From: CAZUHB01 sp964620445
GTDB taxonomy: Bacteria > Planctomycetota > B15-G4 > CAYZWU01
Reading direction: 5' to 3'
NCBI GenBank assembly: GCA_964620445.1
Contig: CAZUHB010000029.1
Location: forward strand, 1 to 64,000
DNA: 64,000 nt
The notes beneath the pieces were generated by a model. The model did no database searches, was not told where the DNA came from, and saw only the letters and a program-made list of their open reading frames with translations. Below are positions 16,674 through 25,051 of this stretch, in pieces. The position numbers were made by a program, and so were the translations under genes. Position 1 is the first letter of the stretch. Every line of letters starts with the position of its first letter.

Positions 16674-18377
16674 TCACTCCACGGTCAACAGCTCGAGATT
16701 GGTCAGGCGGGTCAGCGGGTCGCCCCAGTAGCCGACCAGCGCCTGGAGCGGTTTTTGTTCACCCTGATTCCAGGTCAACGGAACGGACACGGGCACCGTC
16801 AGGATCCCGTCGGGCCGAACAGCGCCGAGGGCGCCCTGCCAGAGAACGGGCCAGGACAGAAAAAAATCCCCGTGGACCGTGTGGTATGGCGGATCTTGAA
16901 TGGCCGACCCGAGGAACAGGGTGACGGGATAGGCCGGTATGCCGGCCACCTTGATCTCGATCAAATCCCCGGGGACCACGGAGCCGAGATGGTAGAGGTG
17001 ATAATAGAATTCATCCGCCCCGATGTCGACGCCGCCCTCGACGATTCGCGGATCGCCCTCGAAATCCTCCGACGCCATCCCGGATGCTGAGCCGTCGCCG
17101 CAGTTCCTGACGGGGGAGGTGTAGAGGATATGGTAGTCCCTGTTCGTTTCGTCGGCGAAACCGGGATCGATCGTGTACATGTTGAGCCCATAGTTGAAGG
17201 TCCCGCCATCCACGTAGACTCCGGAGAGGTGGCCGTCCAGGTCGGAGTAGTCTATGGTGCACTCGCCGGGCGAATAGGGAACGCCCACGTAGATCTCGTT
17301 GCCGTGGGGCGCGCTGTTTGCCCAGAGGATCGTATTCGTGATGACCACGAAGCTCCAGGCGCCGCAGTGGATCCCCCCTCCGCTGTAAGCGGCCGTGTTC
17401 GACACGATCGTGTTGCCCGTGACCGTGGTCCGGTCGTCATACCATGTATAGATTCCGCCTCCATCCCAGCCGGCCCTGTTGTGGACGATCATGTTGCCGC
17501 TGATCTCGGTCGTCGTGTAGTTGACGGTGTAGATGCCGCCGCCATTGTTGTTCTGGGCGTTATTGTCGACGATCAGGTTGTTTTGGATGGTCGGGCTGGC
17601 ACCGTGGTCATAGATCCCGCCTCCGCTGTGTGCGGCGGTGTTGGCCGAGATCGTGTTGCCCTCGATGAAAGCGGGGGAATTGTCGGCGCAATGAATGCCG
17701 CCGCCGTAGCTCCAGGTGGTGGTCGTCACATTCCGCTCGATCACGTTGTCCACGATCGACGGCGCGGCATTGCGGTAACACTCGATGCCGCCGCCGCCCT
17801 GAGCAGCGACGTTGTCGGAGATGGTGTTGCCTGTGATGTGCGGTGCCGCATTGCTCCGGCAGGAGATGCCGCCGCCATAGGCCGCGTTGTTGCCGGTGAT
17901 CAGATTGCGTTCGATCAGAGGCGCCGATCCCTCGCAGTAGATGCCGCCCCCGGGTGCGCCGCCCACATCGTTTGCGGTGATGACGTTCCGCCTGATCGTG
18001 GGTGACGCTCCGGGGTAGCAGCTGATCCCGCCTCCGCCGGCCTGATAGGCGGCATGGCCGTTGGTGATCGTGAAGCCCTCGAGAACCGAGTCGGCGCCTT
18101 CGGCATTATCGAAGGTGACGACCGATATCCAGTTGTTCCCGTCGATGATGGTGGTCTCGGGCCCCTGCTCGCTCCGCACGGTGATCGCCTTCCCGTTGAA
18201 GTCGATATTCTCGATGTACCTGTCGGGCGCAACAAGAACCACGTCACCTGCTGACGCGGCATCGATCGCCTCTTGAATCGTCGGATAGTCCGAAGGAACT
18301 TCGATCGTCGCCCCCGAGGCGGCGATATGTACGGCCAGGAAGGCCAGCACGGCTGTGAAAAGTGTCTTGTGGTACAT
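16674..18377 (-). CDS. Secreted right-handed parallel beta-helix repeat protein
   Basis: A 567-residue protein with a Sec signal peptide (about 1-23). The start motif IEVPSDYPTIQEAIDAA is typical of pectate-lyase-fold/DUF1565-like proteins. Residues about 80-350 contain about ten repeats of 22-26 residues, each with a GGGI(Y/H/S)C signature and an N-x-I turn, consistent with coils of a beta-helix. The Cys in many coils could stack. A C-terminal domain of about 100 residues follows. No catalytic Asp/Lys set for pectate cleavage is evident, so a surface-binding or structural role is as likely as polysaccharide cleavage. I chose the ATG at 18377, which has AGGA upstream and a signal peptide; the open frame extends farther upstream. 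The ribosome-binding site lies in one arm of a long inverted repeat. Confidence 0.82.
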   Translation of the reverse strand: MYHKTLFTAVLAFLAVHIAASGATIEVPSDYPTIQEAIDAASAGDVVLVAPDRYIENIDFNGKAITVRSEQGPETTIIDGNNWISVVTFDNAEGADSVLEGFTITNGHAAYQAGGGGISCYPGASPTIRRNVITANDVGGAPGGGIYCEGSAPLIERNLITGNNAAYGGGISCRSNAAPHITGNTISDNVAAQGGGGIECYRNAAPSIVDNVIERNVTTTTWSYGGGIHCADNSPAFIEGNTISANTAAHSGGGIYDHGASPTIQNNLIVDNNAQNNNGGGIYTVNYTTTEISGNMIVHNRAGWDGGGIYTWYDDRTTVTGNTIVSNTAAYSGGGIHCGAWSFVVITNTILWANSAPHGNEIYVGVPYSPGECTIDYSDLDGHLSGVYVDGGTFNYGLNMYTIDPGFADETNRDYHILYTSPVRNCGDGSASGMASEDFEGDPRIVEGGVDIGADEFYYHLYHLGSVVPGDLIEIKVAGIPAYPVTLFLGSAIQDPPYHTVHGDFFLSWPVLWQGALGAVRPDGILTVPVSVPLTWNQGEQKPLQALVGYWGDPLTRLTNLELLTVE

Positions 18378-18387
18378 GGCTCGGTCC

Positions 18388-18510
18388 TTTCTCCAAAACG
18401 GTCTTTCACTCCCGGAAAAGAGAGCGAGGTCCCAGGAATCGTTGCGGCCAGATCGACGATCGTCTTTTCGCGCTCTTAGGCGCAACGCGCTTCCGGCCGT
18501 TTTGGAGAAA
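18388..18510 (-). promoter_or_regulatory. 14-bp inverted repeat overlapping the ribosome-binding site of the beta-helix gene
   Basis: TTTCTCCAAAACGG (18388-18401) and CCGTTTTGGAGAAA (18497-18510) are perfect inverted copies 95 bases apart. In the minus-strand mRNA the proximal arm includes GGAGAAA, immediately followed by GGA, which is the SD region of the ATG at 18377. Pairing of the two arms would cover the ribosome-binding site. It could equally be a two-half operator. Confidence 0.5.
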
Positions 18511-18579
18511 TCGCGGAATTTTTGATCTTTTCGAAAATAGTCGGGAGATGAATCGCGAGGCCTGTCCGGACGCCGGTTA

Positions 18580-19350
18580 TCACATCTTCGCGGCGAGTAG
18601 AGCCGCACCCAGTGCGCCGGTCATCTGCGGATTGCGCGGAATGGTGACAGGCTGTTTGAGAACCTTCTCGAGGGCGGCTTCCATACCCGGAATGAGCGCA
18701 ACGCCTCCCGTGAAGACGATGGGTGCGATGATCTTCCGGCCCGCCATGGTACCGACCCGCGCCGCGATGGATGCTTGCACACCCGATGCGATGTCCTTCG
18801 GTTTCACGCCGGAGGCAAGGAGGCCGATGATTTCGGTCTCGGCAAAAACCACGCACATGCTGCTGATTGCGGCAGGCTTGTCGCTCCGGCCCGCCAGGTC
18901 CCCGAAGGTTTTCAGGTCGACGTCGAGACGGGACGCCACCACCTCGAGAAAACGGCCGGTCCCTGCCGCGCAGCGATCGTTCATGTTGAAGTCCTGAACG
19001 GTGCCGTCCTCCTTGAGCGCGATCGACTTGCTGTCCTGGCCGCCGATCTCGATGATCGTCCTCGCCTCGGGCGCCAGGTGGTGTACGCCGGCGGCGTGAC
19101 AGGTGATCTCGGTGATCTTCTTGTGGGCGAAACCGATGATGTTGCGGCCATAACCGGTCGCCACGATCCGGGTGACCATCTTTTCCGAGAGCTGATTTTC
19201 GGCGCGCATTCGTTCGAGCAAATCAACGGCGAGCGATTCCTGAGCAACACCCTGGTCGGTGATGCCACTGGCAACGATACGGCCGGTTTCTGCCTCGATA
19301 AGCACGACTTTGATCGCCCGCGAACCGGCGTCGATTCCGGCGTGGATCAT
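18580..19350 (-). CDS. ATP-dependent activator (archerase) of a 2-hydroxyacyl-CoA dehydratase-family enzyme
   Basis: A 256-residue ASKHA-fold ATPase of the HgdC/FldI/BcrD type. It has the N-terminal phosphate motif GIDAGSRAIK, EIGGQDSKSI near 101, and the two Cys that bind a 4Fe-4S cluster across a homodimer interface: Cys127 in DRCAAGTG and Cys166 in SSMCVVFAE. ATP hydrolysis drives injection of a low-potential electron into the partner Fe-S protein. Its ATG overlaps the stop of the preceding subunit (ATGA, 19347-19350) with GAGGAGA upstream. It is the last gene of the operon. A longer frame upstream is not used because it lies inside the neighbouring gene. Confidence 0.93.
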   Translation of the reverse strand: MIHAGIDAGSRAIKVVLIEAETGRIVASGITDQGVAQESLAVDLLERMRAENQLSEKMVTRIVATGYGRNIIGFAHKKITEITCHAAGVHHLAPEARTIIEIGGQDSKSIALKEDGTVQDFNMNDRCAAGTGRFLEVVASRLDVDLKTFGDLAGRSDKPAAISSMCVVFAETEIIGLLASGVKPKDIASGVQASIAARVGTMAGRKIIAPIVFTGGVALIPGMEAALEKVLKQPVTIPRNPQMTGALGAALLAAKM

Positions 19351-20729
19351 CTTTTTCTCCTCTGAAGTACGGTTTCGACGAGCGCCTCGATGCGGGTGCT
19401 CAGCGTGGGAAGCAGGGAATCGCTCACAGGGGGAACCTCGATCTCCTGGACCGGAATGCCGATCCGCGACCGAACGCGGTCGCCGATCACCTCGCCTTCC
19501 GTGGCGCAGTGGCTCGCGCCCGGTATCCGCGAGATCAGGAGCGCTTCGGCACCGAAGAGCTCGATGTCGTCGCAAACGCGGTCGGCCCGTTCCTCGGCGC
19601 CGCCGATCATGGGATCGGCCAGCGCGGTGCGCGCGAGAGCCTCCATGGGGGGGAGGTCCTCGGGGATCTCGTCGAGGGCGTGGGAAAAGAGGAACTCCGA
19701 GCCGCACACGCGGCCACCGCTCTTTTCGAGGAGATTCATGACGCGGAGATCGGCGACCGGATTGACCCAGAAGAGACGAACCGCGTCGTCGCGCAAGACG
19801 CCGAGACCCTCGGTCTGGCGGGAACGGGCTTCGTCGAGCAATCCCTGGAGAACCGCTGCCGATTCCTCTCTATCGGAACAGAAATGTATGGCGAGCATTT
19901 CGGCGATCAGCATTTCGAGCGCCGGCAGGGGGGCGGTATCGGCGCGATAGACGGTGTGGCGCAGTTCGTTGAGGATGCGCCTCACTCTGTTCGCCGCCCT
20001 GATACCGGCCGAAAGGGCCGCGTCATCGATCGCGCGGCCGGCTTCCTCTCCGAGTAGGAGCCGCAGACGCTCGAGTTCGCTCTTCACGAATTCGACCTGA
20101 TCCACGGGCGCGCGGAAACCGCCGGGCAGTCGGATCGACTCCTCTCCCCGATCGGGTTTGCGCCGCGCAGGCGCTTCCCACCAGACGATCGGATGGCCGA
20201 GGCCGCTCAGGCGCTGGGCGATCGCTGAAAAATCATCGCACGTGGCACCGACGCTGCAGATCAGGAGATCGGGAATCGGAAAGTGGGCCTCGGTGACAAA
20301 GGCTCCGAGCATGGCGCGCACGGGACAGAAGGACTCGTCGATACCGAGAGAGTCGGCAATATCGAGCAGCCCCGCGCTCAGTTCCATCACGCACGGAATC
20401 CACCAGGCGCCGTCAGGATAGAATGCGACCAGTTCGGGCGCGGAGTACGCCATGACCGGAACCGTGCCGAGGTCCTTCATCGTGCCGATGATTTTCTTGC
20501 CCGCGGTGCGGGCCTCCGCCAGCCTCTGCTCCTCTGTCAGGAGAAAGTTCCACAGCCGGAGAGCGGCGGCGGAATTGTCGAAGAGAAGGTTGCGCAGACG
20601 CAGGTCGCCGTCATCGACATGACGGCCCAGCGGGCCTCCGTAGGCCGGTTCCTTCAAGCCCTCCCGAGCGAGGCGGCGATAGTGGATTTCCCACTCGGCG
20701 AGCGTGATCATCCGGGGCCTATCGCTCAC
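19347..20729 (-). CDS. 2-hydroxyacyl-CoA dehydratase/double-cubane family subunit (third of three)
   Basis: A 460-residue protein of the HGD-D family, the longest of the three paralogues here. Family hallmarks are the N-terminal YSAPELVAFYPDG segment, FCPVRAML, CSVGATCDD and, near 410, SRIPGASHCATEGE; Cys in these segments are the likely cluster ligands. Such subunits bind a 4Fe-4S or double-cubane cluster and use electrons from the ASKHA activator for reductions near the thermodynamic limit. The start is GTG with GGAGG 7 bases upstream, overlapping the previous gene by 11 bases. The substrate is unknown: no CoA-transferase, acyl-CoA ligase or benzoyl-CoA pathway gene is next to it. Confidence 0.85.
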   Translation of the reverse strand: MSDRPRMITLAEWEIHYRRLAREGLKEPAYGGPLGRHVDDGDLRLRNLLFDNSAAALRLWNFLLTEEQRLAEARTAGKKIIGTMKDLGTVPVMAYSAPELVAFYPDGAWWIPCVMELSAGLLDIADSLGIDESFCPVRAMLGAFVTEAHFPIPDLLICSVGATCDDFSAIAQRLSGLGHPIVWWEAPARRKPDRGEESIRLPGGFRAPVDQVEFVKSELERLRLLLGEEAGRAIDDAALSAGIRAANRVRRILNELRHTVYRADTAPLPALEMLIAEMLAIHFCSDREESAAVLQGLLDEARSRQTEGLGVLRDDAVRLFWVNPVADLRVMNLLEKSGGRVCGSEFLFSHALDEIPEDLPPMEALARTALADPMIGGAEERADRVCDDIELFGAEALLISRIPGASHCATEGEVIGDRVRSRIGIPVQEIEVPPVSDSLLPTLSTRIEALVETVLQRRKR

Positions 20730-21753
20730 TGCAAACCTCCATGAATGACTGGATTCGCGAAAGGGTGCGGCCGTCCACGCGGCTGTCGCCCCCCGATTCT
20801 ATGGAGAGGAGCGGAAGGCCGCACCACTCCTTCATGCGCCGGGCCTCGGCCTGCCACGTGTCGCACCAGGTGTGCCGTACGTAGAGAATAGCCTCCACGC
20901 CGCGGTCCGCAAACTCCCTCTTCAGCCAGAGGTAGAGTCCGGAGTTCGGCCTTCGGAAAGCGTCGGGGATGCGCCCGAAGTAGGCGTCGGCCAGGGCGGC
21001 GAGGGGATCTTCACGCGCAAGGCGGCGGTCGACGGGCGGCGGGAGTGTCCTCTCTCCACTGCCCGTGGCATCGAGCACGACCACACCACCCGCGTCCTCG
21101 ACGATATCGAAGAGATCGAAATGATGCTGAAGGATCGGTCCGCCGGCCAGGGCTATCGAGACACCTTGGCGGCCGGTCCGTGCCGCACGAGAGCTGCCAT
21201 CCCGCACGGCGGGATCGACAGGAGCCGATCCACCGCGATGGAATCGCGCGATCGCCTCGGAAAAGCACCGCGCTGAAACGCGACCGCGCAGCGACCTCAG
21301 ATCGGATCTCCTCCGGTCGTGGTCGAGCACAACGGACGAGAGCTTCTCCCGTGACGGCGAGGTTCCTCCCAGCTCGCAAAGGAAGCGGCCGAGCCGGACC
21401 AATTCGGTCCTGTAAAGCTTGTGGACGGACGCGCCCTCCCAGGTGGTGGGAACGTTCAGAACGAAGAGCGGTGCCTTTGTCTCGAAGGGAAGCGTTTCGG
21501 GAATGCGCCGCATCTGGTCACACACGGTTGTGAAAAGGATCGCATCGTTCCGGGGGTCGGCTGTCGCTTCACGGGTGAAGGCGTCGGCATAGGGACAGAG
21601 GCCTTGAGTGAGACCCGATGGTGAAAAGTCGGGATCGATCGCCGGAATGATCCGCTTCGGGCGGAGTCCGTGGGCGGCGATCCACTCGGCAGGAACAAAA
21701 GGGCAGCTGTAGACGACCGTCTTCATGGGTGTGTTAGCTTCATCCGCCGCCAT
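20719..21753 (-). CDS. 2-hydroxyacyl-CoA dehydratase/double-cubane family subunit (second of three)
   Basis: A 344-residue HGD-D family protein. Conserved Cys lie in VVYSCPFVPAEW, GLCPYAD, TTVCDQMRR and, near the C-terminus, HTWCDTWQAEA. The Cys pattern in the first half plus a distal Cys before the last helix matches cluster-binding subunits of this family. I set the start at ATG 21753 (AAGGA upstream), overlapping the previous gene by 14 bases; ATG 21726 is an alternative without a good SD. Overlaps on both sides suggest fixed stoichiometry with its neighbours. Confidence 0.82.
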   Translation of the reverse strand: MAADEANTPMKTVVYSCPFVPAEWIAAHGLRPKRIIPAIDPDFSPSGLTQGLCPYADAFTREATADPRNDAILFTTVCDQMRRIPETLPFETKAPLFVLNVPTTWEGASVHKLYRTELVRLGRFLCELGGTSPSREKLSSVVLDHDRRRSDLRSLRGRVSARCFSEAIARFHRGGSAPVDPAVRDGSSRAARTGRQGVSIALAGGPILQHHFDLFDIVEDAGGVVVLDATGSGERTLPPPVDRRLAREDPLAALADAYFGRIPDAFRRPNSGLYLWLKREFADRGVEAILYVRHTWCDTWQAEARRMKEWCGLPLLSIESGGDSRVDGRTLSRIQSFMEVCSER

Positions 21754-22960
21754 CCGGTCCGTCCTTTGTCCCGGCGGCGGCCGATGGCCCGGTTTCCGAG
21801 GCGGCCGGAGTGCCAGTGACGGAAGGGGATCGGTCCGGGAGAGCGCAGCCCACGGTCTCGAAAAGAGCTTCCACGCGAACCGCGATCCGGGCCGAGTCGG
21901 ACGGCGAGTAATCGGTTTCGATGCGCAGGTAAGGGATGCCGAGTTCGTCCTCGGCAAGGCGCTTGACGCGATACGATTCCACATCGTAGGTGAGGCAGGC
22001 CTGCCACACGAGATCGATCACGCACTGGGGCCTGTACTCGGCGGCCAGATTGCGAATCAGTTCGAGCCGCCCCTCGTTGCGCGTCATCACCGAACAGGGC
22101 AGATGATAGTATTTTTCGGCGATCGCCCTGTAGGGATCGTCGCTGCCGGGGTCCACGTCCTCGTAGATCGGTTTGATACCGGTGCAATTCTCCATCGACA
22201 CGACGAGACCGCCATGTTCCTCGATGATGTCCACCACGCGTTCCGCGCCGTGGGCCAGGGGCACTCCGGTCATGAGCACCCTCACCCTGGAGTCGAGGTC
22301 CCGGTCGGGATCCGCCTCTGCGAGGTGATCGAAGATTTCGCCGTAGGCGTCGAGATCGGCCGGGACGCAGGAGATGACGCTCTTGAGTTCGAGAAGCTGC
22401 CGGCCGGTCATGGGGGGGGGGTCGGACATCATGAGCGACGCCAGCTTGCGACGCAAACCCCTTTCGCGGTTCATCGCGCCGATTGCGTCTCGCAGCGAGT
22501 CGTCGGTGATCGTGCGGCCGAAACGGTTTTCGAGCTCCTTCCCAAGACGCCGCACCTCGAGCAGCCAGTGTTCGAAGGCCGCCTCGTCATGTTCCTTCTG
22601 GGGCAGTTCGAGAACGTGCATCGGAACCGACTCGGAGAGAAGCTCGTACATCTTTTTCTTGCCGTCGCACGTGGTCTCGGCCACCACGAGGTCCGCCATC
22701 TCGAGAAAGGGATTCGTTTTTTCGATGTGATAGCCGTAGGTCGACTTGATGAGAGGGCAGAGATTCGACGGCAGGTGTTCCTCGGCGGATGGAATCGTTT
22801 CGCCGTCGCCGCCGCAAAGGCAGACGGGCACGCCCCCCGCGGCCATGATCAGCTCGCGGGGGGTGTACTCGCACATGATGCCCACGATTTTTTTGCCCGC
22901 TCCTTTTTCAGCGCGCGCAAAGTCGAGGCAGTTGGAGATCATGGTGTCGAATCTGCTCAA
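21740..22960 (-). CDS. 2-hydroxyacyl-CoA dehydratase/double-cubane family subunit (first of three)
   Basis: A 406-residue HGD-D family protein, the most canonical of the three. MCEYTPRELIMAAGGVPV (Cys30), SNLCPLIKS (Cys68), ETTCDGKKK (Cys98) and WQACLTYD in the last quarter are close to those of double-cubane cluster proteins and of BcrB/BcrC-type subunits. The start is TTG with GAGGAG 9 bases upstream; the ATG six codons later lacks an SD. The last 30 residues are Pro/Ala/Gly-rich and likely disordered. The gene follows a 34-codon ORF by 39 bases. Confidence 0.88.
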   Translation of the reverse strand: MSRFDTMISNCLDFARAEKGAGKKIVGIMCEYTPRELIMAAGGVPVCLCGGDGETIPSAEEHLPSNLCPLIKSTYGYHIEKTNPFLEMADLVVAETTCDGKKKMYELLSESVPMHVLELPQKEHDEAAFEHWLLEVRRLGKELENRFGRTITDDSLRDAIGAMNRERGLRRKLASLMMSDPPPMTGRQLLELKSVISCVPADLDAYGEIFDHLAEADPDRDLDSRVRVLMTGVPLAHGAERVVDIIEEHGGLVVSMENCTGIKPIYEDVDPGSDDPYRAIAEKYYHLPCSVMTRNEGRLELIRNLAAEYRPQCVIDLVWQACLTYDVESYRVKRLAEDELGIPYLRIETDYSPSDSARIAVRVEALFETVGCALPDRSPSVTGTPAASETGPSAAAGTKDGPDGGG

Positions 22961-22999
22961 AGGGGTTCGCTCCTCACGGGAGACGGGGCTTTTCGTGGC

Positions 23000-23104
23000 T
23001 CACCCCGCGGGGGGCGAAACGCTCGGGGAGGGATTGCTCGCAGAAGGCTCGCAGGGATCGCTCGGATCGATGTTGACATCCTTGTTGTCACCGCACTTTG
23101 CCAT
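23000..23104 (-). CDS. Small 34-residue peptide gene inside the dehydratase operon
   Basis: ATG at 23104 is preceded by AAAGGAAAG at good spacing and the frame runs 34 codons to TGA at 23000-23002. The peptide begins M-A-K-C-G-D-N-K, contains two Cys (positions 4 and 18) and ends in a Pro/Ser-rich tail. It lies between the methyltransferase and the first Fe-S subunit in the same direction. I do not recognise it. The frame continues open past the TGA into the next gene, but that gene has its own SD and start and no good hairpin follows the TGA, so I read the TGA as a stop. Confidence 0.5.
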   Translation of the reverse strand: MAKCGDNKDVNIDPSDPCEPSASNPSPSVSPPAG

Positions 23105-23141
23105 CTGTCTTTCCTTTCTCCCGCGCCCCGCGCCCTTCGGG

Positions 23142-23945
23142 CTATTTCTTCCGGGCCACGAAGATTCCCTGGGCGATTTTCTTGGCGTGGGCCAGCTCTT
23201 GCATGAAGATCATCTCGCCTGCCATCCCCTCCATGAGCTGCGTGTCGAAACCGATGATCTTGAGAGCATCGTATGTGAGCTGCATGTTGAGCATGTTCAG
23301 GTAGAGATCGACGTATGGCGGAAACCGCTCCGTGTCCTCGGCGATGGCCACGTCGCAACCGTTCTCGGAGAGCAGGTTGCGGTAACCGTCGATGTCCTGG
23401 ACATTGGGGAACTTCATGAACTGAAGAAAGCGCTCGGCCTCAGCGTCGGAGAGGCCGGCAGGACCTTCGACCCAGTCGGTGAACGCGATGGTGCCGCCCG
23501 GCTTGACCACGCGTACCGCTTCGGTAACCAGCTTCGGCTTGTCCACCACGTAGCACCAGGCGTCTTCGCCCCAAGAGAAGTCGGCTTCTCCGTCAGGTAA
23601 GCCGCTGTCGCACACATCGGCCAGGGTTAAGGCGATCTTGTCGCCCAGGCCTTCGGCCTCGCACCGCGCCTTGCCGCGCTCCACCACTGTGGTGGTCGCG
23701 TCCACGCCCTGCATGGAGGCGACATTGCAAAAGCGCACGAGGAATCGCATTCCGCCGCCGTTGCAGCAGCAGAAATCGACACCCTTCATACCCTCGCCGA
23801 CCCCGGCCCTGGTGGCGAGATCCATGGATGACGCAAATCCACCGATGTGAATCTGCTCGCCCATGATCAGTTCCCACAGATCGCCCTCGGGACCATCGTA
23901 AACGGTGCGCACATTGTCGAGTGTGATGTTTGTCGTCGACTTCAT
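23142..23945 (-). CDS. SAM-dependent methyltransferase, class I
   Basis: A 267-residue methyltransferase with a Rossmann core. The opening WELIMGEQIHIGG segment resembles sarcosine/dimethylglycine and tocopherol-type methyltransferases. Motif I reads GVDFCCCNGGGMRF near residue 55, with three successive Cys instead of the usual D-x-G-x-G. The acidic residue after beta-2 and the DFSWGEDAWCYV segment follow. The substrate is unknown. It heads the operon with AAGGAG before the ATG. Its place in front of three low-potential Fe-S subunits suggests it methylates a substrate, product or cofactor of that system, which is inference. Confidence 0.85.
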   Translation of the reverse strand: MKSTTNITLDNVRTVYDGPEGDLWELIMGEQIHIGGFASSMDLATRAGVGEGMKGVDFCCCNGGGMRFLVRFCNVASMQGVDATTTVVERGKARCEAEGLGDKIALTLADVCDSGLPDGEADFSWGEDAWCYVVDKPKLVTEAVRVVKPGGTIAFTDWVEGPAGLSDAEAERFLQFMKFPNVQDIDGYRNLLSENGCDVAIAEDTERFPPYVDLYLNMLNMQLTYDALKIIGFDTQLMEGMAGEMIFMQELAHAKKIAQGIFVARKK

Positions 23946-24010
23946 GAGTCAAAACTCCTTTATCAATTATAGAGGGTGTTAGATGTTTTACAATCCGGGC
24001 CGGAACATTA

Positions 24011-25051
24011 TCAGAACTCGTACTTGACGGCGAGGCCGAGCGCCCGGTTGGCCGTGTGATTCACGAGCTGGCCGAAGTGGCCGTAACCGAGCGCAACGCT
24101 GCAATCGTTGTTCACGATGTAGCCGAGGGCGAGCGCCCACCAGTTGTCCTCGGGTTCGAGCAGGCCGGGCACGTCGTCGTACTGGTCGGGCTTCTGGCGA
24201 TACTCGGCCGCGTAGACGATCTGGTCGGAGATGAAGCCGCAAATCGCCGCTTCGGCCACGATCTTTCTGTGGCCGGTGAAACCGAGAAGACCGATATGGG
24301 CCGCGTCGGTCGAACGGACGCCGCCGCTGATGATGCAGGGCCGCGGAAGGAGATCGGTGAGCATCTTGCTGGCCATGAGCGTGAAATCCCAGCCCTCGGC
24401 GTGTTTGATACCGAGGGCGCGGAAGGGACGCATCACGCCGAAACCCGAGTCGCTGTCGATCTCGCGAATGTCCGGATTGTACTTGAAGTGGACGCCCGCC
24501 GTGATCGCCGGCATCGAGTCGCCCTCCTTGAGGAGCATGTATCTCAGGTTGAAGTTGTGCAATCTGACGTTGTGGCCCTCGGGACGGCCCAATCCGGCAG
24601 CTTCGATATCCTCGAAAAGGTCGCCCACGTCGAGATTGTCGTAGGCGTAGCCGATCTCGACGCAATCCCAAAGGGTCTCGGTGATGGTGAAAGCCTGGAG
24701 GTGCTTGCCGTGGTTGAGATCGACATGGATGAAGCCGACGCTCGGATCGCCGAAGATTTCCCCTTTGGCAGCCGGATTCGTCAGGTAGGCGGTCATGACC
24801 GAGAAGTGGCCGCCATTACCCTCGATCGTGTGAAGGGGGAGGCAGGGACCTTCCTTCTCTTCCGCCGCCTCGCCGGGCGGTTCCTCGTCCGGGGCCATCC
24901 CGACGAGAAGCGTGGGATTTTTCCAGAACTCGATCTCCACATCATGGCCCTCGGAAGCGAAGGAGTTTCCCGCTGTGATGAAGAAGGCGGAAAGAAGAGT
25001 CAAGCAAAGGAAAACCTGGTTCAAACCGAGTGAACAGTTGCGTCGAAACAT
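24011..25051 (-). CDS. Outer membrane beta-barrel protein, DUF3034-like
   Basis: A 346-residue exported protein with a signal peptide (about 1-33) and an ending in K-Y-E-F, the aromatic C-terminus recognised by the BAM complex. The body has amphipathic strands and the segments GLLGFTGH, AAEYRQKPDQYD and EDNWWALALGY, which recall the DUF3034 outer membrane family. Residues about 50-75 form an acidic Pro/Glu insert. The function is unknown. The SD is GAGGAG 9 bases before the ATG. It ends 65 bases before the methyltransferase start and may belong to the same transcript. Confidence 0.75.
   Translation of the reverse strand: MFRRNCSLGLNQVFLCLTLLSAFFITAGNSFASEGHDVEIEFWKNPTLLVGMAPDEEPPGEAAEEKEGPCLPLHTIEGNGGHFSVMTAYLTNPAAKGEIFGDPSVGFIHVDLNHGKHLQAFTITETLWDCVEIGYAYDNLDVGDLFEDIEAAGLGRPEGHNVRLHNFNLRYMLLKEGDSMPAITAGVHFKYNPDIREIDSDSGFGVMRPFRALGIKHAEGWDFTLMASKMLTDLLPRPCIISGGVRSTDAAHIGLLGFTGHRKIVAEAAICGFISDQIVYAAEYRQKPDQYDDVPGLLEPEDNWWALALGYIVNNDCSVALGYGHFGQLVNHTANRALGLAVKYEF

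Noticed and set aside
22958..23104. TGA at 23000-23002 as another Sec codon fusing the micropeptide to the first Fe-S subunit
   Set aside because: The downstream gene has its own GAGGAG and TTG start at the normal family N-terminus, and no good hairpin follows the TGA.
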